Assembly (NCBI GenBank): GCA_014730295.1
Contig: WJIN01000159.1
Span: 1 to 32,642 of the forward strand
Direction of reading: 5' to 3'
DNA from: Promethearchaeota archaeon
GTDB lineage: Archaea; Asgardarchaeota; Lokiarchaeia; Sigynarchaeales; SOKP01
DNA: 32,642 nucleotides
In this document: positions 1-8,043 of the stretch, piece after piece
Layout: every line of letters starts with the position of its first letter
Position numbering within the stretch: position 1 is the first letter of the stretch
Position numbers and translations under genes: made by a program
Notes under the pieces: model-generated
Told to the model about the DNA's origin: nothing
The model's input: only the letters and a program-made list of their open reading frames with translations
The model's database searches: none

Positions 1-2
1 CG

Positions 3-611
3 ACTGCCTCCGCTGTAGTGGCGAAAACATTGAAAGTAGCACATGAAAAACATGGAGTGGAATCTTTAGAAGGTAAAAAGGTAGCTATAATGGGTGCTGG
101 ACCAGTAGCGAGAATTGCGGCAATATTAGCTGCCAAAGAAAAGGCCGAAACATATATAATAGAGACATGGGATAAAGCTAGTGAAGAATCTATAAAAGAT
201 CTCGCGCAAGAGCTCAATGCTGAGGCAGGAGAAGGGGCTACAGAAATCGTTGGAGTATTTGCGCCAACTGTAGATAAACGGGTAGAATTTATACAAGACG
301 CGGATGTGATTTGGTCTTTAGCTGCCGCTGGAGTAGAAGTTCTTGCTGGCGAAGCAATGAAAAATCTAAAGGGTACTAAACTCGTCGTTGACATCAATTT
401 AGTTCCTCCTTACGGAATTGAAGGATTAAAACCAAAACATGATGATGAAGAAATTTATAATGGTATTTTTGGAATTGGCGCCCTGGCATTAGGAAAGCTC
501 AAATCAGATTCAGAAGCATCTCTTCTTAAAGAAGCAGCAAATACTCGAGGGAAAAAAGTCTTTGATTATATGAATGCTTTCGAAAAGGCTAAAGAAATAT
601 TAGCTAAATAA
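3..611 (+). CDS. NAD(P)-dependent methylene-tetrahydromethanopterin dehydrogenase (MtdA/MtdB-like), 5'-truncated
   Basis: The frame is open from base 3, before the first possible GTG at 18, and reads TASAVVAKTLKVAHEK. This matches the helix that precedes the Rossmann domain of MtdA/MtdB, so the gene is cut by the window edge and the GTG is not its start. What remains is the nucleotide-binding half: a beta strand and glycine-rich loop (KKVAIMGAGPVARIAA), a later strand (ADVIWSLAAAGVEVL) and the segment VVDINLVPPYGIEGL, which lines up with VADYNAQPPLGIGGI of Methylobacterium MtdA (recalled). The family oxidises methylene-H4MPT (or methylene-H4F) to the methenyl form with NAD(P), in C1 metabolism or the Wood-Ljungdahl methyl branch. 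Which pterin is used cannot be read from this fragment. An oligo-T tract follows the stop codon. Confidence 0.82.
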   Translation, partial: TASAVVAKTLKVAHEKHGVESLEGKKVAIMGAGPVARIAAILAAKEKAETYIIETWDKASEESIKDLAQELNAEAGEGATEIVGVFAPTVDKRVEFIQDADVIWSLAAAGVEVLAGEAMKNLKGTKLVVDINLVPPYGIEGLKPKHDDEEIYNGIFGIGALALGKLKSDSEASLLKEAANTRGKKVFDYMNAFEKAKEILAK

Positions 612-614
612 TCA

Positions 615-626
615 TTTTTTTTTTTT
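615..626 (+). terminator. Oligo-T terminator after mtd-like gene
   Basis: Twelve consecutive T residues begin four bases after the TAA stop. Archaeal RNA polymerase terminates at such tracts without needing a hairpin. It separates this gene from the Cdc48-like gene 70 bp downstream. Confidence 0.6.
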
Positions 627-696
627 GATTTCTATTCATAGCAATTACTCTTTATCTTAGAAATAGGAAAGAAATTTTCAAAAAGGTGATAACAAT

Positions 697-2919
697 ATGG
701 AAAATAATTCAAAAAACGCAAAAAATAATAGGAATTTAAGAGTGAAAGATGCTTTTAAGCAAGATAGTGGAAAGGGAATCGTTAGAATAGATCCAGATAT
801 AATGAAAGAATTAAATCTAAAAAATAGAGATGTTATACAAATAACTCATCCAGCTACTCATAAAAAAACAGCAGCTCTCCTCCAAACGGGAAAAGAAGAA
901 GATAGAGGAAAAGGAATAATTCGAATAGATCCCTCTCTAAGAAGAAATATTGATTGCTCTATCGATGATCTGGTAAAAATTAAAAAAATTTCTACCAAAC
1001 CAGCGGAAGAAGTGATATTTGCGGGGATTGAAGAAGCCATTATGCTGCGAAGCTCTCAACAATTAGTTAGAAAACTGGAGAATAGAGTAATCACTAAGGA
1101 AGATATTTTAAGTTTTTACTCATACGGTCATAGGGTTGACTTAATTGTTGTTGACTTCACTCCTAAAGTTAAAGCAATCAGAATAACATTAGAAACTAAA
1201 ATTATTCTTAGTGAAAAAACACATAAAGAGCTGAAAGATGTCGAAAAATCGAGAATAACATATGAAGATATCGGTGGATTGGAAGGAACAATTCAAAAAA
1301 TTAGAGAGATGATTGAATTACCAATTCGACATCCAGAACTTTTTAAACGTATTGGTATATCACCCCCAAAAGGAGTATTATTACATGGCCCTCCTGGAAC
1401 AGGAAAGACTTTATTAGCCCGAGCTGTAGCATATGAAACAGATGCTCATTTTATCACCATCAGTGGACCAGAAATAACCAGCAAATTCTATGGGCAGAGT
1501 GAAGAAAATTTAAGAAAAGTATTTGACAAAGCAATAGAAAGAGCGCCTTCTATAATATTCATCGATGAGATGGACTCTATAGCCCCAAAACGAGGGGAAG
1601 TTGTGGGAGAAGTTGAAAGAAGAGTAGTTGCTCAATTATTAGCATTAATGGATGGTTTGAAACAGCGTGGTGAAATTATCGTCATTGGAGCTACTAATCG
1701 TGTGAATGCTATAGATGAAGCGCTCAGAAGACCCGGCAGATTCGATCGGGAAATCGAGATTGGAGTACCCGATATGGAAGGAAGATATGAAATCTTACTA
1801 ATCCATACACGCGGGATGCCCTTACAAGACAATGTGAACTTGAAAGAGATCGCAAAAAAGACTCATGGATTTGTAGGTGCTGATATCGAATCGCTGGCTA
1901 AAGAAGCTGCGATGTTAGCCATTAGGGATATTATCCCTCAAATTGATCTAGAACAACCAATACCCCTCGATATTTTGAATAGCTTAAAAATTGAAATGAA
2001 ACATTTCTTAAGCGCTTTGAATATGATAGAACCTTCGGCATTAAGAGAAGTACTAATTACTCAACCATCAGAAACATGGGCTGATATTGGGGGTTTAGAA
2101 GATGTGATTTTGCAGTTACAGGAAGTAATAGAGTGGCCGCTCAAATTTCCAAAACTATTCACCCATCTAGATTCAGATCCTCCCAGTGGTATCCTTTTAT
2201 ATGGTCCTCCAGGCACGGGAAAGACTTTAATCGCAAAAGCGTTAGCCCACGAATGTGAAGTGAATTTCATCTCTATAAAAGGACCCGAATTTTTGTCCAA
2301 ATGGGTTGGGGAGAGCGAAAGAGCTGTGCGAGAAACGTTCCGAAAGGCGCGAGCTGCAGCACCATGTATCATCTTTTTTGACGAGATTGATGCAATTGCC
2401 TCCAGAAGAGGCAGTGCTGAGGGCTCTAAGATTGAAGAAAGAATTGTGTCTCAATTGTTAACGGAAATGGATGGGCTTGAAAGTTTGAATGATGTGATTC
2501 TATTAGCAGCTACAAATAGACCAGATATGTTAGACCCTGCTTTATTACGCGCTGGGAGATTTGGTAGACAAATTGAAATTTATTTACCTAATAAATATGC
2601 TCGAAAAAAGATCTTAGAGATCCATCTTAGGAAAAAGCCAATCTCAGAAGATGTTGATTTAGACGAGCTCGCAGAGGTTATCGCAGATTTTAGTGGAGCT
2701 GATATTAAAGCCTTATGTGAAGAAACAATCCTTCTTACAATTCGTAAAGCTATTAATCAAGAAGGGATAAATGCTGATGATTGGGAGTCTGTCAAAAAAA
2801 TAAAGATATCCAAAAAAGAATTTGACAGCGCATTAGAGAAGATTTCAAAGAACGCTAAGCGTGCTCAGAAAGCGTATTCTTTAAATATTAAGGAACCTGT
2901 ATCGGATTTATATAGGTAA
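697..2919 (+). CDS. Cdc48/VCP/VAT-type AAA+ ATPase with two AAA domains
   Basis: A 740-residue unfoldase with the usual Cdc48 layout. The N-domain (about residues 1-185) has the double-psi barrel repeats GKGIVRIDP and [10 protein letters not shown]1 has Walker A at 231-238 (GPPGTGKT) and Walker B at IIFIDE (D290, E291). D2 has Walker A at 503-510 and Walker B at IIFFDE (D562, E563). Both domains carry the arginine-finger segment (RRPGRFDRE in D1, LRAGRFGRQ in D2). The start is supported by AGGTGAT upstream of the ATG. The protein ends in DLYR, a hydrophobic-Tyr-X (HbYX) tail like that used by PAN and some archaeal Cdc48 proteins to dock on the 20S proteasome. The family uses ATP to unfold or disassemble proteins; delivery of substrates to the proteasome is inferred from the tail. 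No partner genes are adjacent. Confidence 0.95.
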   Translation: MENNSKNAKNNRNLRVKDAFKQDSGKGIVRIDPDIMKELNLKNRDVIQITHPATHKKTAALLQTGKEEDRGKGIIRIDPSLRRNIDCSIDDLVKIKKISTKPAEEVIFAGIEEAIMLRSSQQLVRKLENRVITKEDILSFYSYGHRVDLIVVDFTPKVKAIRITLETKIILSEKTHKELKDVEKSRITYEDIGGLEGTIQKIREMIELPIRHPELFKRIGISPPKGVLLHGPPGTGKTLLARAVAYETDAHFITISGPEITSKFYGQSEENLRKVFDKAIERAPSIIFIDEMDSIAPKRGEVVGEVERRVVAQLLALMDGLKQRGEIIVIGATNRVNAIDEALRRPGRFDREIEIGVPDMEGRYEILLIHTRGMPLQDNVNLKEIAKKTHGFVGADIESLAKEAAMLAIRDIIPQIDLEQPIPLDILNSLKIEMKHFLSALNMIEPSALREVLITQPSETWADIGGLEDVILQLQEVIEWPLKFPKLFTHLDSDPPSGILLYGPPGTGKTLIAKALAHECEVNFISIKGPEFLSKWVGESERAVRETFRKARAAAPCIIFFDEIDAIASRRGSAEGSKIEERIVSQLLTEMDGLESLNDVILLAATNRPDMLDPALLRAGRFGRQIEIYLPNKYARKKILEIHLRKKPISEDVDLDELAEVIADFSGADIKALCEETILLTIRKAINQEGINADDWESVKKIKISKKEFDSALEKISKNAKRAQKAYSLNIKEPVSDLYR

Positions 2920-3174
2920 ATTTTATTACTTCTTTTTCTTCATTTTTAAAATACTCAAAAGCTTTTATCAGATAAAATATTATATTAATTCTCTAAATTC
3001 TGGGGAAACCATCAAATTTTTCTAATCCTTTTTTATAAGATAATTTCATTTCACCAATTCTGAATTTGAAAAATTGATTTGTCAAAATAACAAAAATTCT
3101 TCTTATCAAATTCTTTAAATCATTTCTAAAGGTTTTAATCATAGAAATAAAACATTAAAAAAATTAAGAAAAAA

Positions 3175-3411
3175 ATGGTGAATAAGAAAATGGAAGTAGT
3201 TGTTAAAACAGCTGTAAGTGCCGTAGAGAATGAATCGCGGCAATCAGCTAAAGGATTTTGGAAGGAATTTGCTCAAGGATATTTTGACGCTGAAAAAAAG
3301 AAAAAATCACAAGAACTCAAAAAATACATAAAAGTATATAACGAATTGGAAGATAAAGATTCATTTCATGCTCAGTATCTTGAAACCTTGATCTGGAATC
3401 TTGAGCACTAA
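3175..3411 (+). CDS. Small charged protein of unknown function
   Basis: A 78-residue, lysine- and glutamate-rich protein that I do not recognise. It looks helical, with AKGFWKEFAQGYFDAEKKKK followed by a helix ending in LIWNLEH, and has no membrane segment, cysteine or signal peptide. Two in-frame ATGs (3175 and 3190) are possible and neither has a clear ribosome-binding site, so the protein may begin MEVVVKTAVSAVENES. Composition and codon use match neighbouring genes, and there is no competing frame. It stands alone between the Cdc48-like gene and another unrecognised gene, with AT-rich spacers on both sides. Confidence 0.55.
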   Translation: MVNKKMEVVVKTAVSAVENESRQSAKGFWKEFAQGYFDAEKKKKSQELKKYIKVYNELEDKDSFHAQYLETLIWNLEH

Positions 3412-3583
3412 ATACAATCTTTTTATTTTCTCTCTTTTTTTGATTTAGATACTTAAAAAATCTCCCCCTTCATAGATTTTCACATAAAAAATATATTCGA
3501 AAAAAACATACTTAATAATTATCTAGTAATTCAATTCATAGAATGAAATATATCCAAATCATATTACCTTACTCTAGTTTTAT

Positions 3584-4249
3584 ATGATAAAATCGAAATT
3601 TGATTTTTTAACTCAAAAGCTTAAAGTTCCCGGAACCTCCTATTCTCTCCAACTTGGATTTGTAGGAGATGTATGGATCTCACGGGTTCTCAAAGCTGAT
3701 AATGTAATTGCCACGCATGAATATGAAAAATGTGAGGTGAAATACCCCAACCAAAATGATATTGTTAATTGGGTACTGCGCGCTGTAGCTGTTCCCGATC
3801 TCAATCCACACCGAATTATGAAGACCATTCAAAGACTCGCAAAAGAGGTAGTAGCCCAGAAACAAAGTTATGATCATAAGCGTGAGCAAATAACTAAAGA
3901 ATCCAAAGAAAAAACTGAAGATATAGCGAAAAAACAGAGAAAAATATATGAAGAAAAACTGAACTTCTTCAACACTATTAAGAGTAAAATAGAGACGGGT
4001 GCGACAGGGAATGAAATTTTACTCGAATATGATAATTATCCACGGCATTTTGCTGGTATTCTTCGTATGTATGATGCCACTTTGAAACGTATAGGGGATA
4101 CTAAAATTAATAATTATATCTTGAAAGAACGTAAGGGAAGTACAAAATTTTCACGACTCGATTCGATGGATGCTTATCTGGAAGTAATCAAAGTTGAACA
4201 AAAGTCAATCCAAAACCAGCTCCAACAATTAACTTCCGTCTCCCATTAA
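3584..4249 (+). CDS. Unknown cytosolic protein with a central coiled coil
   Basis: A 221-residue protein not assigned to a family. The first 90 residues look like a mixed alpha/beta domain (YSLQLGFVGDVWISRVL, then VNWVLRAVAVPDLNPHRI). Residues about 90-135 are a strongly charged predicted coiled coil (KREQITKESKEKTEDIAKK). The rest is alpha-helical and ends in a glutamine-rich helix (KSIQNQLQQLTSV). No transmembrane segment, signal peptide or metal motif is visible. A TATA-like element (GAAATATATC, about 3545-3554) lies some 30 nt upstream of the ATG and there is no Shine-Dalgarno sequence, which suggests a leaderless transcript. It converges on the histone-fold gene. Confidence 0.7.
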   Translation: MIKSKFDFLTQKLKVPGTSYSLQLGFVGDVWISRVLKADNVIATHEYEKCEVKYPNQNDIVNWVLRAVAVPDLNPHRIMKTIQRLAKEVVAQKQSYDHKREQITKESKEKTEDIAKKQRKIYEEKLNFFNTIKSKIETGATGNEILLEYDNYPRHFAGILRMYDATLKRIGDTKINNYILKERKGSTKFSRLDSMDAYLEVIKVEQKSIQNQLQQLTSVSH

Positions 4250-4288
4250 TGTGAACTCTATATAAAAAAAGAAAAGAATAGGAAAGAT

Positions 4289-4297
4289 AAAAAAAAA
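4289..4297 (-). terminator. Oligo-T terminator of histone-fold gene
   Basis: Nine A residues on the plus strand read as T9 on the minus strand, 16 nt past the stop of the histone-fold gene. This is an archaeal-style terminator in a convergent intergenic region. Confidence 0.45.
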
Positions 4298-4313
4298 GGT
4301 TATTTAAATTAAT

Positions 4314-4523
4314 TTAAATATCCCGAGGCTTTACAGTCTTTCTGCCATTTTTTTTTGCTCGATCGATGGCTCGGTCAAGAATCTCGATGATTCGAGCATT
4401 AAGCTTATCACCATCAATGACACTTGAGCTTGTATTACAATCCTTCGACTTGAGATATTCTCGAATTTTAGATTTTACATAAAGTGGTTCCACATTAGCT
4501 GCTGCAGCTTTTTTTTTCGCCAT
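4314..4523 (-). CDS. Short histone-fold DNA-binding protein
   Basis: A 69-residue basic protein with a lysine/alanine-rich N-terminus (MAKKKAAAANVEP), then YVKSKIREYLKSKD, a middle helix (LNARIIEILDRAIDRAKKNG) and the terminal motif RKTVKPRDI. The last motif is the loop 2 / helix 3 signature of archaeal histones and of the DUF1931/Bd0055-like single-histone-fold family. The VKSKIREY opening is closer to the latter than to HMf-type histones. It probably binds and compacts DNA as a dimer. The start is well supported: AGAGGA lies 7 nt before the ATG. It is encoded about 1 kb from Alba, so two chromatin proteins sit close together. Confidence 0.75.
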   Translation of the reverse strand: MAKKKAAAANVEPLYVKSKIREYLKSKDCNTSSSVIDGDKLNARIIEILDRAIDRAKKNGRKTVKPRDI

Positions 4524-5019
4524 AATTTATTCCTCTTATTTTATTCAAATTTCATTAGGTTTTCGTAGAACTTAAGTTAATTATTATTTTGTACATTTTT
4601 AAATGTTTTTACAAACTGATGAATAATAGGCGTTTTCGCATTTTTCTGATGAGAAATGTGAAGAAGCGAAGAAATAAATAAATACTGTGTTTCCACGAAT
4701 TATTTAATTATATCGCAAAATATGGTTTAAATTGAATATTTTTAATACACTCTTAAAAAGAATTATGGATGATTATTGTTTGAAATTTTAATTCAGATAG
4801 GTTAATTTTAATTTATTTAAACTCAGCAAGAGGGAGTTTTCGTAGAAAATACTCTCATTTTAAAAAGCAATTTAGTTTTTTTGAATGGATATTAGTTGGT
4901 ATATTTAATAGCAATTAGAATTTATTTGATTTTAAAATAAGATGTAAATTTTAAAGATTATAGTAATCTTGTTTAAAATAAAAAAAGGAAAAGTATATAC
5001 TGGAGTAGGTCTATTTTGA
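4524..5019 (-). other. 496-nt intergenic stretch without a supported gene
   Basis: Very AT-rich. I see only ORFs of about 20 codons or less without start signals. An imperfect hairpin lies at about 4831-4857 (GAGTTTTC / GAAAATACTC). The 12-mer GTTTTCGTAGAA occurs twice, near 4559 and 4836, perhaps by chance. The part next to 4523 must hold the promoter of the histone-fold gene. Confidence 0.4.
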
Positions 5020-5130
5020 TTATGGGGAGGTTTCAGAGCAACCTGGAATACTTACTCCGGCAGTTGCTAAACTTAACCCATATGCTACTACCAGCATCAA
5101 TGCTAATGCGGCAATTGTTTTCTTCTTCAT
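5020..5130 (-). CDS. 36-residue exported or membrane peptide (small ORF)
   Basis: This ORF encodes 36 residues beginning MKKKTIAALALMLVVAYG and continuing LSLATAG, then a short polar tail VSIPGCSETSP. The pattern is a textbook signal peptide (basic n-region, hydrophobic core, LATAG as a plausible cleavage region) with a mature part of only about 12 residues containing one cysteine. A TATA-like box on the minus strand (5175-5185) and a 7-bp hairpin in the leader support expression. The possible SD is weak (GGTAATC). It could be a secreted peptide, a small membrane protein, or the surviving N-terminus of a longer exported protein. No family recognised. Confidence 0.55.
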   Translation of the reverse strand: MKKKTIAALALMLVVAYGLSLATAGVSIPGCSETSP

Positions 5131-5136
5131 GTTGAT

Positions 5137-5156
5137 TACCAATTTTAGTATTGGTA
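5137..5156 (-). promoter_or_regulatory. Leader hairpin of the small exported peptide gene
   Basis: A perfect 7-bp inverted repeat (TACCAAT / ATTGGTA) with a 6-nt loop, ending 6 nt before the ATG. One arm includes the only SD-like sequence (GGTAATC), so folding would hide it. Regulation of translation is inference. Confidence 0.4.
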
Positions 5157-5174
5157 TCCTTTTTTCTGAAATTA

Positions 5175-5185
5175 CATATTTAAAC
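5175..5185 (-). promoter_or_regulatory. TATA-like box for the small exported peptide gene
   Basis: GTTTAAATATG on the minus strand is an archaeal TATA-like element. With the usual 25-nt spacing, transcription would start near 5153, right at the leader hairpin. Confidence 0.45.
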
Positions 5186-5334
5186 TTATGAAATTTCCAT
5201 GGAAATTAATCTAATTTCAATATCATTAGAACCTAAACTTTTTAATTGCATTGTAAAAGTAATTAAAAATAAAAAAAAGATGGTGTGTTTGAGTATCTAT
5301 GAGCTCAGTTTACTTCTAACTAACATCTCAGATT

Positions 5335-5610
5335 TTACTCAGGTGGTTTTAATGTAATCTCGATCGAACTTACGTTATTAGACTGACCGTTTTCTCCTTC
5401 AAGGACTTCAGTGCTTAATTTAATATCTTCGTATTCTGTACCTTTTAAAAATCGATTTCTCAGGATTTCACAGACATCTACCGCATGAGAGATTGCTCTT
5501 CCTCGTGCTTTTACAACGCAATTCTCTCCTTTATTCAAAATCATCATAGTCGCCATAACATAGTTCATTGTGGGCCTACGACCTACATATACTGCATTTT
5601 CATCTGCCAT
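5335..5610 (-). CDS. albA: Alba family DNA/RNA-binding chromatin protein
   Basis: A 91-residue protein aligning over its whole length with Sulfolobus Alba (Sso10b): VYVGRRPTMNYVMATMMI, then the hallmark KARGRAISHAVDVCEILRN and a C-terminal strand SSIEITLKP. Alba dimers coat DNA and also bind RNA. The residue pair equivalent to Lys16/Lys17 of Sso10b (GKKP, the acetylation/DNA-contact site) is Arg-Arg here (GRRP), and the conserved SKAVD is SHAVD. The ATG is preceded by a strong GGAGGA. The gene is alone, with an imperfect palindrome about 100 bp upstream. Confidence 0.95.
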   Translation of the reverse strand: MADENAVYVGRRPTMNYVMATMMILNKGENCVVKARGRAISHAVDVCEILRNRFLKGTEYEDIKLSTEVLEGENGQSNNVSSIEITLKPPE

Positions 5611-5656
5611 TTTTTCTTTCCTCCATTGAATTATTTGGTTTGAGTTTTATTTCGGT

Positions 5657-5664
5657 TGTATAAG
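5657..5664 (-). promoter_or_regulatory. Possible TATA box of alba
   Basis: CTTATACA on the minus strand lies about 50 nt before the alba ATG, leaving room for a leader of roughly 25 nt that includes the GGAGGA ribosome-binding site. Confidence 0.35.
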
Positions 5665-5706
5665 TATCTTGCTATACTGTGTTTCATTATGTTATTTTAT
5701 AGTTTT

Positions 5707-5736
5707 CGTAATTAATTCGGGTGTAATTCAATTACG
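5707..5736. repeat. Imperfect palindrome upstream of alba
   Basis: Outer arms CGTAATT / AATTACG pair perfectly, and an inner AATT / AATT pairs with one bulged base. It lies about 97-126 bp upstream of the alba start, a place where a regulator could bind. No known operator recognised. Confidence 0.3.
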
Positions 5737-5848
5737 ATAATTTTGCCATCATAGTAAAATATGATAAGCTTAAGGTAAATAAATTGGAAGATTTTTTAAA
5801 GTTTATTATATGCGTCGTTTAGCGTAGGATAGAGGAAAAAAGAAACTT

Positions 5849-6496
5849 TTAGGAGTTTGAGCGTAAATCTTCTTTCTTCTCATGAAAATCGATGGGTTTA
5901 GATTGATCATCATTTTTCGCTTCATTCATAAAATCCCACACAAGAGAGATGATTAGAACGAATAGAATAATTACAATCAAAGGGATCAATAGCCCAGATT
6001 CTGTAAAAAGGATTTTCACCCATCCGATAAACGGTACAACGCCACATACTACCCCTAAGATTTGAGATTCGGGGATCCATGGATCCTCAACAGAATTCGC
6101 ATCTCCTTTAGTTTTAAACCACCATAAACCGTCTTCTCTAAGAGTCTTATTAATAACTCTATGGACAATAGGTTCATCAGGGGGATTGGGCCAATAACCA
6201 TGAGCATCGAATACTATTATATCGCCATTTTTTTCTTCTGCGGTACCATTTTTAATATCTGCGGGATCTTTTCCGTATAAAAAGAGAAGATCGCCCTTAG
6301 AAAGTGTGGGCTCCATTGACCCGGACACCACTACGACCATCGGTGAGCTTGTGTTTAAAGAAAGCTGAAGAATCCAATAAATAACAAAAGGGGACGCAAT
6401 AGCAATCCCAATGAGAAGCACATAGAAGATTATTTTTTTCTTTGGTCGCGGTTTCTTTTCATCCGAAAAACTCTTTTTATTTGATTTCCTTTCCAT
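5849..6496 (-). CDS. Signal peptidase I, archaeal/ER (S26B) type
   Basis: A 215-residue membrane protease that removes signal peptides from exported proteins. A lysine-rich cytosolic N-terminus is followed by a transmembrane helix (about 22-45). The catalytic Ser60 is in VVVSGSMEPTL, His112 is in PIVHRVI, and Asp132/Asp138 follow in KGDANSVED. Use of His in place of the bacterial Lys marks the archaeal/ER Sec11 type. A second membrane helix lies at about 168-190, with a charged cytosolic tail. The N-terminal tail is longer than in many archaeal homologues. The gene stands alone. The small exported peptide at 5020-5130 is a nearby potential substrate, but so is any secreted protein. Confidence 0.92.
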   Translation of the reverse strand: MERKSNKKSFSDEKKPRPKKKIIFYVLLIGIAIASPFVIYWILQLSLNTSSPMVVVVSGSMEPTLSKGDLLFLYGKDPADIKNGTAEEKNGDIIVFDAHGYWPNPPDEPIVHRVINKTLREDGLWWFKTKGDANSVEDPWIPESQILGVVCGVVPFIGWVKILFTESGLLIPLIVIILFVLIISLVWDFMNEAKNDDQSKPIDFHEKKEDLRSNS

Positions 6497-6812
6497 CTAC
6501 TTTCCAACTAACTCAATTATAAACTATTAAATAAAGAATAAAAAATAAGACTAAGCTTTTGATTTTGTTAAGAAGATATTTATATATAAGCATATCAATT
6601 TCCAAAAATGACTAATAAAATACCCAAGAATAATAGTAAACAGAATTTTGGGATTTTTTGCAAAATATCATACCATAAATTAGCCCAATTATTTTACCTC
6701 CAGAATTAATGAATGCAATCAAATAGTCAATGTTTCCGATTATTAATATGATAAAAGTATTGCCGTTTACTGAAAAAATAGAAAAAGGCAAAAAGAAAAT
6801 CAAGAGAAAATC
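6497..6812. other. 316-nt intergenic stretch; TATA-like sequence, no supported gene
   Basis: Contains a near-palindromic TATA-like element (ATTTATATATAAG, about 6568-6580) that could serve either strand. It lies 75-85 nt upstream of the signal peptidase start on the minus strand and about 30 nt upstream of a 33-codon plus-strand ORF at 6608 that I do not trust. A 63-codon hydrophobic minus-strand ORF is discussed among rejected items. Confidence 0.35.
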
Positions 6813-7973
6813 TTAATATTTATCACTAGGTTTTTTATATAGATAAATTAAATATCCGGCGATTCCTATCGATGAAATTCCAATGATTATTAGAAATTGC
6901 GTAATAATTTCTGTATTCAAAAGTGTTTGGTCAGAATTCCAAGGATAATTACCCTTATATGAATTCCATGGCACATCCAAATAATTGTTATAAATAAATT
7001 GCTCAACTGTTTTACCAGTAATTTCTAAACTCTCATTTGATATATGTTTTAGAGTATCATTTATCGTGTGATGATACGGCCAGCTTGGATTATTCCAAAA
7101 ATTTATGATTAAATCAACCGAAGGGATTTGAGCATCAACAAATGCCTTGTGATCGTCGATTATAGAATTAATTTCTGGATTAATTGGGAATGCATGTATA
7201 TATCCCAAGGCGCGTCCCACAGCAAAAAGTTCATCTAATAATGAAGAGGTGGAATATTGCTCATTAATAAATTGTAGTCCAGTTCCACCCACCATGTCTA
7301 ATAATACCATGCAATCAATCGTTTCATTATTCTGAGTATAGTAATACTCCAGATCATTTACGAATCTCTTTGAGCCCTCACACCAGTCCCAATTTGGTAT
7401 GCCGTATCCATAATCGTATCCTTGATCTTCAGCATCAAAAAAGAGGAACCAGATTTGACAACTGAGATTTTCACGTTGTTCGTATATGATTCTTGCGAGC
7501 TCTAATAATACAGCACATCCACTTGCTCCATCATTCGCCCCGGGCACGGGTTTATCCTTATTCGAACTTATATCTTTTGTGGCTCTTTTTCTTGAATCAT
7601 AATGAGCTCCTAATATAATAATGTGTTCTTTTTCATCATTCATTTTGAATAGAACATTGGAACAATTAGTATTATACACACTAAAGTTATGATAAGAATA
7701 AGAATAAGAATTATCTATTTTTTGGAATTCAGATATAAAAAACTGGACACATTCCTTGCTTTCCGGGGTCCCAGGAATTCGATTTCCAATGTCTTGAGTT
7801 TGGTTTTTAATAAATATATAGGAATTTGAAGAATTAAATTGAAGTTCTATATCAAGATTTTTTACTGTCAGTCCAGAGCTAAAAATAAGGTTATAGAGCA
7901 AAATAAAGGTTGCGCTGGTAATAAGCAATCCTAAAGTAATGAATAATGCGGTTGATTTCTTTATTTGTATCAC
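6813..7973 (-). CDS. Membrane-anchored M28-family zinc peptidase, glutaminyl-cyclase-like
   Basis: A 386-residue protein with an N-terminal membrane helix (about 9-32), a large external domain and a C-terminal helix (about 355-378). The external domain has M28 motifs: LGAHYDSR (H124), PVPGANDGASGCAVLLELA (D148), FFDAEDQGYD (E182/D183) and PYHHTINDT (H301/H302). Zinc ligands are probably D148, D183 and H302, with E182 as catalytic base. The motifs GANDGASG, the WDWCEGSKRFVNDL segment and DDHKAF (D273-H275) resemble glutaminyl-peptide cyclotransferases more than dizinc aminopeptidases. It probably trims or cyclises peptides outside the cell; I cannot choose between the two. The frame opens after an in-frame TAG with GTG at 7973, but that GTG lies inside an AGGTGAT that looks like a ribosome-binding site, and no ATG occurs before codon 111. 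Confidence 0.85.
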   Translation of the reverse strand: MIQIKKSTALFITLGLLITSATFILLYNLIFSSGLTVKNLDIELQFNSSNSYIFIKNQTQDIGNRIPGTPESKECVQFFISEFQKIDNSYSYSYHNFSVYNTNCSNVLFKMNDEKEHIIILGAHYDSRKRATKDISSNKDKPVPGANDGASGCAVLLELARIIYEQRENLSCQIWFLFFDAEDQGYDYGYGIPNWDWCEGSKRFVNDLEYYYTQNNETIDCMVLLDMVGGTGLQFINEQYSTSSLLDELFAVGRALGYIHAFPINPEINSIIDDHKAFVDAQIPSVDLIINFWNNPSWPYHHTINDTLKHISNESLEITGKTVEQFIYNNYLDVPWNSYKGNYPWNSDQTLLNTEIITQFLIIIGISSIGIAGYLIYLYKKPSDKY

Positions 7974-8043
7974 CTAAAAAACAATTGGTTGCGTGCTAAT
8001 AAAACTAAACAAAAAGGAAAAAAATAAAAAGTTTATGTCTTAA

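Noticed and set aside
4619..4681. 20-codon very basic plus-strand ORF
   Set aside because: Too short, no start signal, lies in AT-rich spacer; composition can arise by chance.
6612..6803. 63-codon hydrophobic minus-strand ORF after the M28 gene
   Set aside because: Only a TTG start, no ribosome-binding site and AT-driven composition; it could be a small membrane protein but the sequence does not support it.
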